The notes under the pieces: model-generated
Seen by the model: only the letters and a program-made list of their open reading frames with translations
Database searches by the model: none
What the model was told of the DNA's origin: nothing
Program-made: the position numbers and the translations under genes
DNA from: Methylophilus sp. Leaf416
GTDB taxonomy: Bacteria; Pseudomonadota; Gammaproteobacteria; Burkholderiales; Methylophilaceae
Direction of reading: 5' to 3'
Assembly (NCBI RefSeq): GCF_001424665.1
Contig: NZ_LMQS01000001.1
Coordinates: 63,225 to 127,224, forward strand
DNA length: 64,000 nucleotides
Part shown: piece after piece, positions 56,592-64,000 of the stretch
Numbering within the stretch: the first letter of the stretch is position 1
Layout: every line of letters starts with the position of its first letter

Positions 56592-58442
56592 ATGAGCAAA
56601 ATACATATCACCGAACTCGTTTTAAGAGATGGTCACCAATCCCTGATTGCGACGCGCATGCGTACCGAAGACATGCTGCCTATCGCCAGCAAACTGGATG
56701 ATATTGGTTTCTGGTCTCTTGAAGCCTGGGGCGGGGCAACTTTTGACGCCTGCGTGCGCTTTCTGAAAGAAGATCCGTGGGAGCGCCTGAGCAAGCTGCG
56801 TAAAGCTTTGCCTAACACGCCTATCAATATGTTGCTACGTGGCCAGAACCTGCTTGGCTACCGCCATTATTCAGATGATGTGGTACATGCCTTTGTAAAA
56901 CAGGCGGCTGACACCGGCGTCGATGTGTTCCGTATCTTTGATGCAATGAACGATATCCGCAACCTGAAAACTGCGATTGAAGCAGTCAAAAACATTAAAA
57001 AACATGCGATTGGTACCTTGTCGTTCACAACCAGTCCGGTGCATGACGTCGCCTACTTCGTCAATATGGCCAGAGAGTTGGAAGCCTTAGGTTGCGACAG
57101 TATTGGCGTTAAAGATATGGCCGGTTTACTCACACCAACATTGGCCGGCGAACTGGTAAGGGAATTGAAAGCCGCAGTCAGCGTGCCAGTGCATATGCAC
57201 AGCCACGCCACCTCTGGTTTAGCCAGCATGGTCATGCTAAAAAGTGTAGAAAACGGCGTAGATATTATCGACACCTGCAACTCTTCTTTCTCCGAAGGTG
57301 CCAGCCATCCGACGACCGAGAGCCTGGTCGCTGCTTTGCGCGGGACTGAATACGATACCGGCCTGGATCTGGGCAAATTACAGGAAATCACTGCCTACTT
57401 CAAAGACGTACGCAAAAAATACTGGCAGTTTGAAAGCGAATTCACTGGCGTAGATACCCGTGTACTGGTTAACCAGGTGCCGGGTGGCATGATCTCCAAC
57501 CTGTCCAACCAGTTGAAAGAACAAGGCGCGCTCAACCGCATGGATGAAGTACTGGCTGAAATCCCGCGTGTACGTGAAGACTTGGGTTTTCCTCCATTAG
57601 TGACGCCTACTTCACAAATCGTAGGCACACAGGCAGTGTTGAACGTATTGACCGGTGGCCGTTACAAATCCATCACTAACGAAGTAAAGAACTACCTGCT
57701 AGGTCAATACGGTAAAGCGCCAGCGCCTGTGAATGCAGAAGTTCGTCAGAAAGCAGTTGGCGATGCAGAACTGATTACCTGCCGCCCTGCTGACCTGTTG
57801 CAACCAGAAATGACCAAGTTGCAAGGTGAAGCCGAACGCTTTGCTAACAATGAAAAAGATGTGCTGACGTATGCCATGTTCCCTGATATCGGCCAGACTT
57901 TCTTGCAAGAGCGTAATGCCGGTTCACTGCAACCTGAGCAATTACTGAGCAAAGAAGCAGTGACGCAGCAAACCGCTGCTGCACGCTACGCACCGAATGA
58001 ATTCAATATCACATTGCACGGTGAAACCTACCATATCAAACTGACTGGTAGCGGCCATGCTGGTGAAGAGCGCCGTCCTTACTACGTAAAAGTAGATGGT
58101 ATCTCTGAAGAAGTCTTCGTTGAAACCCTGGACGAAATGGAAATCAGTGATGGTGGCAATTCCAACGGTGGCAAGAAAAAAGCGGCTGCCGTGACTTCCA
58201 GCGGTCGCCCTCGCCCTACCCATCCAGGCTGCGTGACTACTGCCATGCCCGGCACTATTGTGACCGTTAAAGTCAACGTTGGTGACAAAGTGAATGCCGG
58301 TGATGGCGTACTGGTGATCGAAGCCATGAAGATGGAAAACGAAATCCAGTCCAGTAAAGCAGGTACAGTGGTCGCAATACACGTAGCCAAAGGCGATAGC
58401 GTAACGCCAGACGAAACATTGATTGAAATTCAACCTGATTAA
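56592..58442 (+). CDS. pycB: Pyruvate carboxylase subunit B (carboxyltransferase + biotin carrier)
   Basis: 616 residues. N-terminal HMGL-like carboxyltransferase domain (VLRDGHQSLIATRMR, GGATFDACVRFL), a conserved central region, a Gly/Lys-rich linker and a C-terminal biotinyl domain with biotin-Lys580 in EAMKMENE. Closely related to oxaloacetate decarboxylase alpha. No beta or gamma membrane subunits follow, which favours a two-part pyruvate carboxylase over a sodium pump. It ends in a strong terminator. Confidence 0.87.
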   Translation: MSKIHITELVLRDGHQSLIATRMRTEDMLPIASKLDDIGFWSLEAWGGATFDACVRFLKEDPWERLSKLRKALPNTPINMLLRGQNLLGYRHYSDDVVHAFVKQAADTGVDVFRIFDAMNDIRNLKTAIEAVKNIKKHAIGTLSFTTSPVHDVAYFVNMARELEALGCDSIGVKDMAGLLTPTLAGELVRELKAAVSVPVHMHSHATSGLASMVMLKSVENGVDIIDTCNSSFSEGASHPTTESLVAALRGTEYDTGLDLGKLQEITAYFKDVRKKYWQFESEFTGVDTRVLVNQVPGGMISNLSNQLKEQGALNRMDEVLAEIPRVREDLGFPPLVTPTSQIVGTQAVLNVLTGGRYKSITNEVKNYLLGQYGKAPAPVNAEVRQKAVGDAELITCRPADLLQPEMTKLQGEAERFANNEKDVLTYAMFPDIGQTFLQERNAGSLQPEQLLSKEAVTQQTAAARYAPNEFNITLHGETYHIKLTGSGHAGEERRPYYVKVDGISEEVFVETLDEMEISDGGNSNGGKKKAAAVTSSGRPRPTHPGCVTTAMPGTIVTVKVNVGDKVNAGDGVLVIEAMKMENEIQSSKAGTVVAIHVAKGDSVTPDETLIEIQPD

Positions 58443-58477
58443 TAACCAGAGTAATCTACCGGTTTCATCACAATGCT

Positions 58478-58508
58478 AAAATCCCCGAATATCCTTCGGG
58501 GATTTTTT
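58478..58508 (+). terminator. Intrinsic terminator of pycAB
   Basis: aaatccccgaa and ttcggggattt stem with a 5-base loop and seven T, ending eight bases before the maf start codon. Confidence 0.9.
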
Positions 58509-58515
58509 TATCCTA

Positions 58516-59115
58516 ATGACTAAGCCAACCCTAATTCTTGCTTCTTCCTCCCGCTACCGTCGCGAAGTCCTGGAAAAACTGCACCTGCCATTTGAATGCG
58601 TGTCGCCTGGTATCGACGAAACGCCACTAGCGAGCGAAAGTCCGGAACACACTTCTTTAAGACTAGCTGAAAGCAAGGCGCTAAAAGTGGCAGAGAGTTA
58701 CGCAAATGCCCTGATCATCGGCTGCGACCAGGTAGCCACGGTGGATGGTTTGCAAATAGGCAAACCAGGAAATCATGAAAATGCAGTCAAACAACTCACC
58801 ATGCTCAGTGGCAGAGAAGTGGTTTTTCATAGTGCTTTATCTTTGTATGACAGCGCCAGCCAGCAGATGCAATCGACTATCGTGCCCTATTACGTTAAAT
58901 TCAAGACACTGACGCCGCTGCAAATCGAAACCTATTTACGCCTGGAACAGCCTTACGATTGCGCGGGCAGCGCCAAGTCGGAAGGCATGGGCATAGCGTT
59001 ATTAGACTATATGCGTGGCGATGACCCCAACGCTTTGATCGGCCTGCCTGTGATTGCACTGGTCGATATGTTGCAGCAAGTCGGCATTGATGTCTTATCG
59101 CTCACGCGAAAATAG
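58516..59115 (+). CDS. Maf/YceF-type nucleotide pyrophosphatase
   Basis: 199 residues. Starts LILASSSRYRREVLEKL and carries the Maf motifs GCDQVA, GKPG and the Glu/Asp-containing CAGSAKSEGMG. Proteins of this subgroup hydrolyse 7-methyl-GTP; others act on modified dTTP or UTP. The ATG lies just after the pycB terminator and no clear ribosome-binding site is seen in between, so how it is transcribed and translated is not obvious. In E. coli yceF is next to yceD-rpmF, here about 4 kb away. Confidence 0.9.
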   Translation: MTKPTLILASSSRYRREVLEKLHLPFECVSPGIDETPLASESPEHTSLRLAESKALKVAESYANALIIGCDQVATVDGLQIGKPGNHENAVKQLTMLSGREVVFHSALSLYDSASQQMQSTIVPYYVKFKTLTPLQIETYLRLEQPYDCAGSAKSEGMGIALLDYMRGDDPNALIGLPVIALVDMLQQVGIDVLSLTRK

Positions 59116-59225
59116 TTCACGAACATAGCCTATGATTAGTTCTAAATTGCTTCTTTTAACTTTTGAACGGCTACTGCGTTAACACAGTCTCAAGCATACA
59201 AATACACAACAACGAGAGGATATTC

Positions 59226-60653
59226 ATGCGACTTAGCTCCCTGCTATTGCTATCACTTGGCACTTTTTCAATCGCACATGCAGAAACCGCCATCATCAGC
59301 CCGCAATCAGACCAAACCGGCGTCGCTGTGACTATTTATAACGAAGATCTCGCCCTGGTCAAAGATAGTCGCAAACTCAAACTGAATAATGGCTTATCCG
59401 CTTTGTCATTCCGTGATGTCAGCGCTCAGATCAAGCCGGAAACAGCCCTGCTACGCAGCCTGTTGCCGAATACCAGCCTGCAAGTGCTGGAACAAAACTT
59501 TGATTTTGACCTGCTTAGCCCGCAAACCTTGTTAGAGAAATTTGTTGGCCAGCAAGTCAGTGTCATTAAAACCAATCCAACCACCGGTGCCGAGACTGAA
59601 GAAACAGCGACCGTCCTCTCAGCACAAAACGGCATCGTGCTTAAAATCGGCAATCGTATCGAAACCGGCTTTCCAGGCCGCATCGCCTATCCGAATGTGC
59701 CTGGTCAGCTGAGAGATCGCCCAACCTTGACCACGCAGGTGCAATATAAGGGTGCTGAACAAGCCAGTGTGGAATTAAGCTACCTCACCGGCGGCCTGAA
59801 CTGGAAAGCCGATTACGTCGCTGAACTCAGCAGTAAGGAAGACACTATAGACCTGTCAGGCTGGGTCACACTAAACAACACCAGCGGTACTTCCTACCCG
59901 AATGCCAAAGTGCAATTAGTGGCCGGCGATGTCAATCGCGTGCGCGAAGCCATCCGCCCGAAAACCATGATGATGCGCTCGGAAGCCATGGCGGCAGATG
60001 CGCCAATGCCAACTGAGCAAGGCTTGCTGGAATACCATCTCTATACGTTGCCACGCACAACCAGTATTGCCGAAAATCAGACCAAGCAGGTGGCACTGCT
60101 CACCGCCCAGCAGATTCCTGCGCGTAAAGAGCTGGTGTTAACCGGCGCTGATTACTACTATCAAGGCCAATACCGTGACGTAGAGAAAAAGCAGAAGGTG
60201 CAGGTCTATGTCGAGTTTGAAAACAAGGAAAGCAGCAAACTGGGCATTCCATTACCCAAAGGCACCATGCGCGTTTACAAAAAGGATAGCGATGGCACTG
60301 CACAGTTTGTCGGTGAAGACCAGATTGATCACACCGCTAAAAACGATAACGTGCGCCTCAAATTGGGCAATGCGTTTGATGTCACCGCAGAACGCGTGCA
60401 AACCGATTTTAAAAACCTGAGCAAAAGCAATAACCAGGTGCCGCTGTATGAAAGCGCCTATGCCATCACCCTGCACAATGCCAAAAAAGAAGCGGTCACG
60501 GTCAACGTGCAAGAGCCGATCAATGGCGACTGGAAGATCCTGAATGAATCGCAGCCGCACAAAAAAACCAGTGCGCATCAGGCCACCTGGAAAATCAACG
60601 TTCCCGCTGAAAGCGATGTGACGCTTAAATATCGCGTACAAGTGAAGTATTAA
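59226..60653 (+). CDS. Secreted DUF4139-domain protein
   Basis: 475 residues from ATG 59226, which has GAGAGGA upstream. A frame from 59163 lacks a site and adds an unconserved stretch. A signal peptide ends SIAHA-ETA. The body is beta-rich, without Cys, and contains LTGGLNWKADYVAEL and the C-terminal WKINVPAESDVTLKYRVQVKY typical of DUF4139 proteins. The family is widespread with no settled function. It stands alone between terminators and is predicted to be periplasmic. Confidence 0.85.
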   Translation: MRLSSLLLLSLGTFSIAHAETAIISPQSDQTGVAVTIYNEDLALVKDSRKLKLNNGLSALSFRDVSAQIKPETALLRSLLPNTSLQVLEQNFDFDLLSPQTLLEKFVGQQVSVIKTNPTTGAETEETATVLSAQNGIVLKIGNRIETGFPGRIAYPNVPGQLRDRPTLTTQVQYKGAEQASVELSYLTGGLNWKADYVAELSSKEDTIDLSGWVTLNNTSGTSYPNAKVQLVAGDVNRVREAIRPKTMMMRSEAMAADAPMPTEQGLLEYHLYTLPRTTSIAENQTKQVALLTAQQIPARKELVLTGADYYYQGQYRDVEKKQKVQVYVEFENKESSKLGIPLPKGTMRVYKKDSDGTAQFVGEDQIDHTAKNDNVRLKLGNAFDVTAERVQTDFKNLSKSNNQVPLYESAYAITLHNAKKEAVTVNVQEPINGDWKILNESQPHKKTSAHQATWKINVPAESDVTLKYRVQVKY

Positions 60654-60700
60654 ATGATTTGCCGTTTCCATCTAATGGAAAACGGTGATCTATCAAGCTA

Positions 60701-60732
60701 AAAAAGCATCCTTTCACAAGGATGCTTTTTTT
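60701..60732. terminator. Bidirectional-looking terminator after the DUF4139 gene
   Basis: aaaaagcatcctt - tcac - aaggatgcttttttt: a perfect 13-bp stem with a T run on plus and A run before it. Confidence 0.9.
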
Positions 60733-60779
60733 ATGTCCGTCGTGGGATAATTCAGCTTAATCAATCAAACACCATACCT

Positions 60780-61493
60780 ATGACAACCGGCACGCTTTAT
60801 TTCATTCCCGTTCCCCTGGCAGAAGATACTTCGCCGCAACAAGTCGTGCCGCCAGAAGTGATCAGCCGCATGCATAGCTTGCAGCACTTTATTGTCGAGA
60901 ACGAAAAAACCGCCCGCCAGTTTCTGGCCGCCAGCGGCCATCCGACGCCGATTCGAGAGTTGACGTTTAGTCTGCTGAATAAAGATACTCAGCCAAAAGA
61001 ATTACCCGCCCTATTACAGCCCCTGCAACAAGGGACTGATGTCGGCCTGATGAGTGAAGCAGGCTGTCCCGGTATCGCAGACCCCGGCGCTGCCCTGGCA
61101 GCCGTGGCGCATCAAAAAGGCATACGCGTAACGCCGTTAATTGGCCCCAGCAGTTTGTTATTAGGCTTAATGGCAAGTGGGTTAAATGGCCAACGGTTTA
61201 CGTTTCTGGGCTATTTGCCAAGTGACAAAGCTGAACGCATTAAAGCGATCAAAGGGATTGAGTTTGATTCCAAGAAACAGCAGGCAACGCAATTGTTTAT
61301 AGAAACGCCCTACCGCAATCAGCATATGCTGGAAGACTTGATTGCAAACTTGCAGCCACAAACAAGATTTTGTGTAGCCTGCAATATCACGGCAGAAAAT
61401 GAATTGATTGTGACTAAGACTACTGCAGAGTGGAAGAAAACACCATTACCGGATGTGCATAAAAAACCGACGGTATTTTTGTTACTGGCATAA
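60780..61493 (+). CDS. Tetrapyrrole-methylase-fold SAM methyltransferase (RsmI-like)
   Basis: 237 residues. It starts GTLYFIPVPLAED and has the SEAGCPGIADPGA loop and LIGPSSLLLGLMASGL, the pattern of the TP-methylase family. It is close to RsmI (16S rRNA 2'-O-methyl C1402), but RsmI has about 285 residues and NTPIGNL near the start, so this is probably the shorter paralogue of unknown substrate. It converges with the HxlR gene, six bases apart. Confidence 0.82.
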   Translation: MTTGTLYFIPVPLAEDTSPQQVVPPEVISRMHSLQHFIVENEKTARQFLAASGHPTPIRELTFSLLNKDTQPKELPALLQPLQQGTDVGLMSEAGCPGIADPGAALAAVAHQKGIRVTPLIGPSSLLLGLMASGLNGQRFTFLGYLPSDKAERIKAIKGIEFDSKKQQATQLFIETPYRNQHMLEDLIANLQPQTRFCVACNITAENELIVTKTTAEWKKTPLPDVHKKPTVFLLLA

Positions 61494-61498
61494 AGCAT

Positions 61499-61942
61499 CT
61501 AAAAGCGGACTGTTCTCACGCCTGGTGCTTCCGAGTTAAGGGTTTCCTGAGCAGCCTTGTCATAATCGCTTTGCGCTTTCAGCACTTCCTCAATATGCGT
61601 TTCTGACCATACGCGTACCGCAGCCAGCAAACCCACCAGTGTTTTACCCAATGGCGTAATGGTGTACTCCACTTTAGGCGGCACGGTGGGGAAAATGGTC
61701 CGCGCTATCAACCCATCCCGCTCTAAACCACGCAATGTTTGCGTTAGCATCTTTTGTGAGATCCCACCAATCTCGCGCTGCAAAATACTAAAACGTTTGG
61801 TTTCTGTCTCCAGCAAACCAAGCACCAACACTGCCCATTTATCCGCAATTCTATTTAATACCAGCCGCGTCGGACATTCAGTGTGATACGCATCCCAGCT
61901 ACTCGATATCTGCAAAACCCGGTCACTGTTTTCAATCATCAT
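61499..61942 (-). CDS. HxlR-family transcriptional regulator
   Basis: 147 residues. CPTRLVLNRIADKWAVLVLGLL with Cys23, a winged helix with GGISQKMLTQTLRGLERDGLI, and PPKVEYTITPLG (wing). The conserved Cys can act as a redox or aldehyde sensor in this family. It is divergent from a SnoaL-like gene with inverted repeats in the shared 129-base gap, so it most likely controls that gene. It is far from hxlAB despite the family name. Confidence 0.9.
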   Translation of the reverse strand: MMIENSDRVLQISSSWDAYHTECPTRLVLNRIADKWAVLVLGLLETETKRFSILQREIGGISQKMLTQTLRGLERDGLIARTIFPTVPPKVEYTITPLGKTLVGLLAAVRVWSETHIEEVLKAQSDYDKAAQETLNSEAPGVRTVRF

Positions 61943-61962
61943 CGTCTACTTTCAGTTAATTT

Positions 61963-62010
61963 TAGGTGCCTAAGTCACTTTTAAGTTCCTACTTACTAAT
62001 AGTGACTATT
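61963..62010. promoter_or_regulatory. Inverted repeats in the hxlR / SnoaL divergent promoter
   Basis: taggtgccta (61963-61972), agtcact (61973-61979) paired with agtgact (62001-62007), and aatagtgactatt (61998-62010). These are candidates for the HxlR operator. Confidence 0.5.
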
Positions 62011-62071
62011 GGCATTATGATGCGCAACTCCATCACACACAAGTGTTATGCAACCGTAGCAAGGAGATTTG

Positions 62072-62557
62072 ATGAAACTTATCAAACGCATATTGAATGC
62101 ATTGATTTTGACAACACTGTTAACGAAAGGAACCACCCTCATGGCGCAAGATATCACTCAACAAAACAAGCAACTATTGGCAGATTTCTCCGATGTCGTT
62201 TTTGTGAAAAAAGACTTCACTCAACTGCCGAAGTTTATGCAGCAAAACTATATTCAACATAACCCACTGGTGCCACAAGGATTAAGCGGATTTCAAGCTT
62301 TTTTTGCGGATTGGTTTAAAGCAGCCCCGGACTGGCACTATCAGCTGGAAAAACTGGTCGCAGAAGGTGATATGGTATGGGCGTATGGTACATATTCAGG
62401 AACGCAGCAAGGTGACTGGTTAGGCATCCCAGCTACCGGTAAGCATTACAGCATCCACGCAGTGGATATTTTCAGAATCGAGAATGGCAAACTGGCAGAA
62501 CATTGGGATGTGCTGGATACCTATGGGCTATTTAAACAACTAGGGGTTATTCAATAG
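62072..62557 (+). CDS. Secreted SnoaL-like (NTF2-fold) protein
   Basis: 161 residues from ATG 62072 with AAGGAGA upstream. A signal peptide of about 25 residues precedes a SnoaL-like polyketide-cyclase/NTF2 fold (FMQQNYIQHNPLVPQG, WHYQLEKLVAEGDMVWAYGTYSGTQ, EHWDVLDTYGLFKQLG). Such proteins are often linked to stress or aldehyde/quinone clearance. It is divergent from the HxlR regulator and probably repressed by it. Exact reaction unknown. Confidence 0.85.
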   Translation: MKLIKRILNALILTTLLTKGTTLMAQDITQQNKQLLADFSDVVFVKKDFTQLPKFMQQNYIQHNPLVPQGLSGFQAFFADWFKAAPDWHYQLEKLVAEGDMVWAYGTYSGTQQGDWLGIPATGKHYSIHAVDIFRIENGKLAEHWDVLDTYGLFKQLGVIQ

Positions 62558-62578
62558 TCACTATTTGACGCTAGATAG

Positions 62579-62605
62579 ATGAAGCCTGTTAATGACAGGC
62601 TTCAT
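62579..62605. terminator. Hairpin between the SnoaL-like gene and the methyltransferase
   Basis: atgaagcctgt and acaggcttcat form an 11-bp stem with a 5-base loop. T residues after it are few, so it is a moderate terminator candidate for the two convergent genes. Confidence 0.6.
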
Positions 62606-62621
62606 CATTTTAGATCAGCGA

Positions 62622-63386
62622 TTAAACATTATTACCTTTACTAATCTTCCGGCAAACAAGCATAACCTCATCCACTCCTTTGGTGTCTATCATGCCAGTA
62701 ACAAGGTCGAGCTTCTTCTGGAAACGTACACCAATCGGCATGAATACATTGTTATACCACCACAGTGCGCGTTCACGTCTATGGGTGAGAAACCACATGC
62801 CGAGATCAAGCAGGCGTGACGATTTCGGCTGCATACCGTAAATAGCACTTTGCTCGATTTCAAAATCATATTTGGCAAGCTTGGCGACGAGAGATTCTGG
62901 TTCGTAACGGCGACAGTGCCCGACAAAGTCGTCAAAAGCTGTCCACTGCGATGGATGCAGCGGCACCGAGAGCAGCAATGTCGCACCGGTGGCAGCCACA
63001 CGCGAAAGCTCGGACAAAGCGCCATCGTCGTCATCAACATGCTCGACAATATCGAAAGCGCATACCAGGCCGAATATGCCATCCTCAAACGGCAGTGCCG
63101 AGACCAGGCCCTGCATCGCATTTGCTCCATGCGCCTGCAGTTTGGCAACTGCGGGTGCGCTGATATCCACGAAATGTGTGCCCTCAATAGGTAATCGCGG
63201 TCTTAAACCCGGAGCGATTTCAAGACGAGTTTGAGATTGGTAGATTAAGGATGAGACTAGCGGCCAGGTATTGAAGCGCTCAGGGCTGACTAGCCGCGCA
63301 TCCGTCCATAGCGGGTCGTAGAATTGCCGGTTTGCTTCAATGAGTTCGAGGTCTTTACTGACAGTGGATGTCGCTGGATTTTTCAT
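62622..63386 (-). CDS. Class I SAM-dependent methyltransferase
   Basis: 254 residues. The SAM-binding region reads LEIAPGLRPRLP, with VDIS at strand 2, ALPFEDGIFGLVCAFDIVEHV (motif II) and LLLSVPLHPSQW. It is of the ubiquinone-methyltransferase-like UbiE/COQ5 type. The C-terminal half is hydrophobic and basic (WFLTHRRERALWWYNN), suggesting a lipid or membrane-bound substrate, which I cannot name. Confidence 0.8.
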   Translation of the reverse strand: MKNPATSTVSKDLELIEANRQFYDPLWTDARLVSPERFNTWPLVSSLIYQSQTRLEIAPGLRPRLPIEGTHFVDISAPAVAKLQAHGANAMQGLVSALPFEDGIFGLVCAFDIVEHVDDDDGALSELSRVAATGATLLLSVPLHPSQWTAFDDFVGHCRRYEPESLVAKLAKYDFEIEQSAIYGMQPKSSRLLDLGMWFLTHRRERALWWYNNVFMPIGVRFQKKLDLVTGMIDTKGVDEVMLVCRKISKGNNV

Positions 63387-63461
63387 GCAGGCATACTAAC
63401 AGCAGATTTGAAATAGCAGGAAAAAACATGCATCACCAATCGCTGCCATCCCACCAAGCAT

Positions 63462-64000
63462 CTACTTAGCTTTTTTATTAGCCACTCCAAACGGAATATG
63501 CACCATCGGAATATCGCCAGCAGAGGACTTCAAATGACTCCTCTGGTCATCAAAGAACATATGCGGCTTTAAGACGGAGAGAATTCTGGCTTTTTCCATC
63601 CCGCCCAGGAAAAACGACTCATCCGCAGAAACGCCCCATTCTTTTAATGTTGTCACCACACGTTCGTGAGCAGGTGCACTCCTGGCTGTAATAATGGCGA
63701 TTTTCAAAATCTTTTTGTACTCGGGATTCTCGCTCAGCAGTTTGTCTTCCAGCTTTTGCATTAAAGATAGTTTTTTAAATAAATCAGCCAAAGGCCCTGC
63801 CTGGTGAGGGATAGATTGCTTGGCAACCTCATGCGCTTCAAATTCGGTTAGATCATTATTCGTTTTAAAAACAGCTTCAGCTTCGTCATCCGCAATCACG
63901 CCATCAAAGTCAAAGGCGATCCTCAACTCCGTATCAGTCTCATCATCATAGACTTTTGAGGGTAAAACTACGCCTGCGGGATAATCTAAATCTATCGCAC
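63462..64000 (-). CDS. 5'-nucleotidase family protein, C-terminal part
   Basis: Open to the end of the window with no start, so the N-terminal portion is missing. The visible ~179 residues contain a DDETDTELRIAFDFDGVIADDEAE segment, then HEVAKQSIPHQAGPLADLFKKL and IAIITARSAPAHERVVTTL, matching the bacterial cytosolic 5'-nucleotidase (PF06189) family of HAD-like fold. The family would give purine or pyrimidine nucleosides from nucleotides. The first ATG-like codon in the visible part is only an internal TTG. Confidence 0.72.
   Translation of the reverse strand, partial: AIDLDYPAGVVLPSKVYDDETDTELRIAFDFDGVIADDEAEAVFKTNNDLTEFEAHEVAKQSIPHQAGPLADLFKKLSLMQKLEDKLLSENPEYKKILKIAIITARSAPAHERVVTTLKEWGVSADESFFLGGMEKARILSVLKPHMFFDDQRSHLKSSAGDIPMVHIPFGVANKKAK

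Noticed and set aside
61499-61942. HxlR as regulator of the hxlAB (RuMP) genes
   Set aside because: The name comes from the Bacillus system. Here it lies about 39 kb away and is divergent from a different gene, so no local evidence links them.
1-64000. Mobile elements, prophage or CRISPR arrays
   Set aside because: No transposase, integrase, terminal repeats or repeat-spacer arrays were seen; gene order is mainly conserved housekeeping.

Overview
The window looks like chromosome of a beta-proteobacterial methylotroph of the Methylophilaceae type (Methylotenera/Methylophilus-like). The reasons are a ribulose monophosphate (RuMP) formaldehyde-assimilation set (3-hexulose-6-phosphate synthase, 6-phospho-3-hexuloisomerase, transaldolase) beside a block of methanofuran/methylofuran and pABA biosynthesis genes (mfnD-mfnF-pabB-mfnE plus a HisA-like barrel), set in ordinary Gram-negative housekeeping neighbourhoods. 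Base composition is slightly AT-rich by eye. No insertion sequence, prophage, CRISPR array or rRNA operon was seen. Three tRNA genes are present (Asp-GTC, Val-TAC, Leu-TAG).

Layout. 0-0.4 kb: 3' end of an acyltransferase-3 gene. 0.7-9.7 kb (minus strand): the classic protein quality-control run tig-clpP-clpX-lon-hupB-ppiD, with tRNA-Val and tRNA-Asp between hupB and ppiD. 10-11 kb: ridA, tRNA-Leu and a small unknown gene. 11.1-16.8 kb (plus): a tripartite RND efflux operon (lipoprotein TolC-like channel, adaptor, pump). 16.7-21.7 kb: C1-cofactor genes. 21.7-24.1 kb (minus): tal, hxlA (hps) and hxlB (phi), each separated by an intrinsic terminator. 24.4-26.5 kb: orphan Rieske oxygenase and DMT permease. 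26.4-28.4 kb: NarL/NarX-like two-component pair. Then ppk2, typA and two tandem RhlE-like DEAD-box helicases behind a leader of about 310 nt. 35-36.6 kb: purT and a truncated haemoglobin. 36.8-40.7 kb: TonB-dependent receptor followed by an NtrC-type regulator. 40.9-46.9 kb: dnaE-accA-tilS. 47-48.2 kb: two tandem thiol-peroxidase homologues, the first without any cysteine. 48.3-54.8 kb (minus): yceD-rpmF-plsX-fabH-fabD-fabG-acpP-fabF. 55.1-58.4 kb: two-subunit pyruvate carboxylase. 58.5-64 kb: maf, a DUF4139 protein, a tetrapyrrole-methylase-fold methyltransferase, an HxlR regulator divergent from a SnoaL-like secreted protein, a methyltransferase, and a 5'-nucleotidase cut by the window edge.

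How it fits together. Formaldehyde can be fixed by HxlA/HxlB and recycled through transaldolase. The mfn/pabB genes supply the methylofuran and the pABA moiety of tetrahydromethanopterin used by the parallel oxidation route to formate. PurT uses formate for purine synthesis. The two-subunit pyruvate carboxylase gives anaplerotic oxaloacetate.

Most notable observations: a Cys-less Tpx paralogue directly upstream of canonical tpx; divergent genes (mfnD and a HisA-like gene) whose start codons overlap; a sigma32-like lon promoter embedded in the terminator behind clpX; perfect inverted repeats in the acpP leader and at the TonB-receptor promoter; a 12-bp direct repeat with 20-bp period between tal and the Rieske gene; and a hairpin that covers the likely fabF ribosome-binding site. 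All are read from sequence alone, and no database search was possible.
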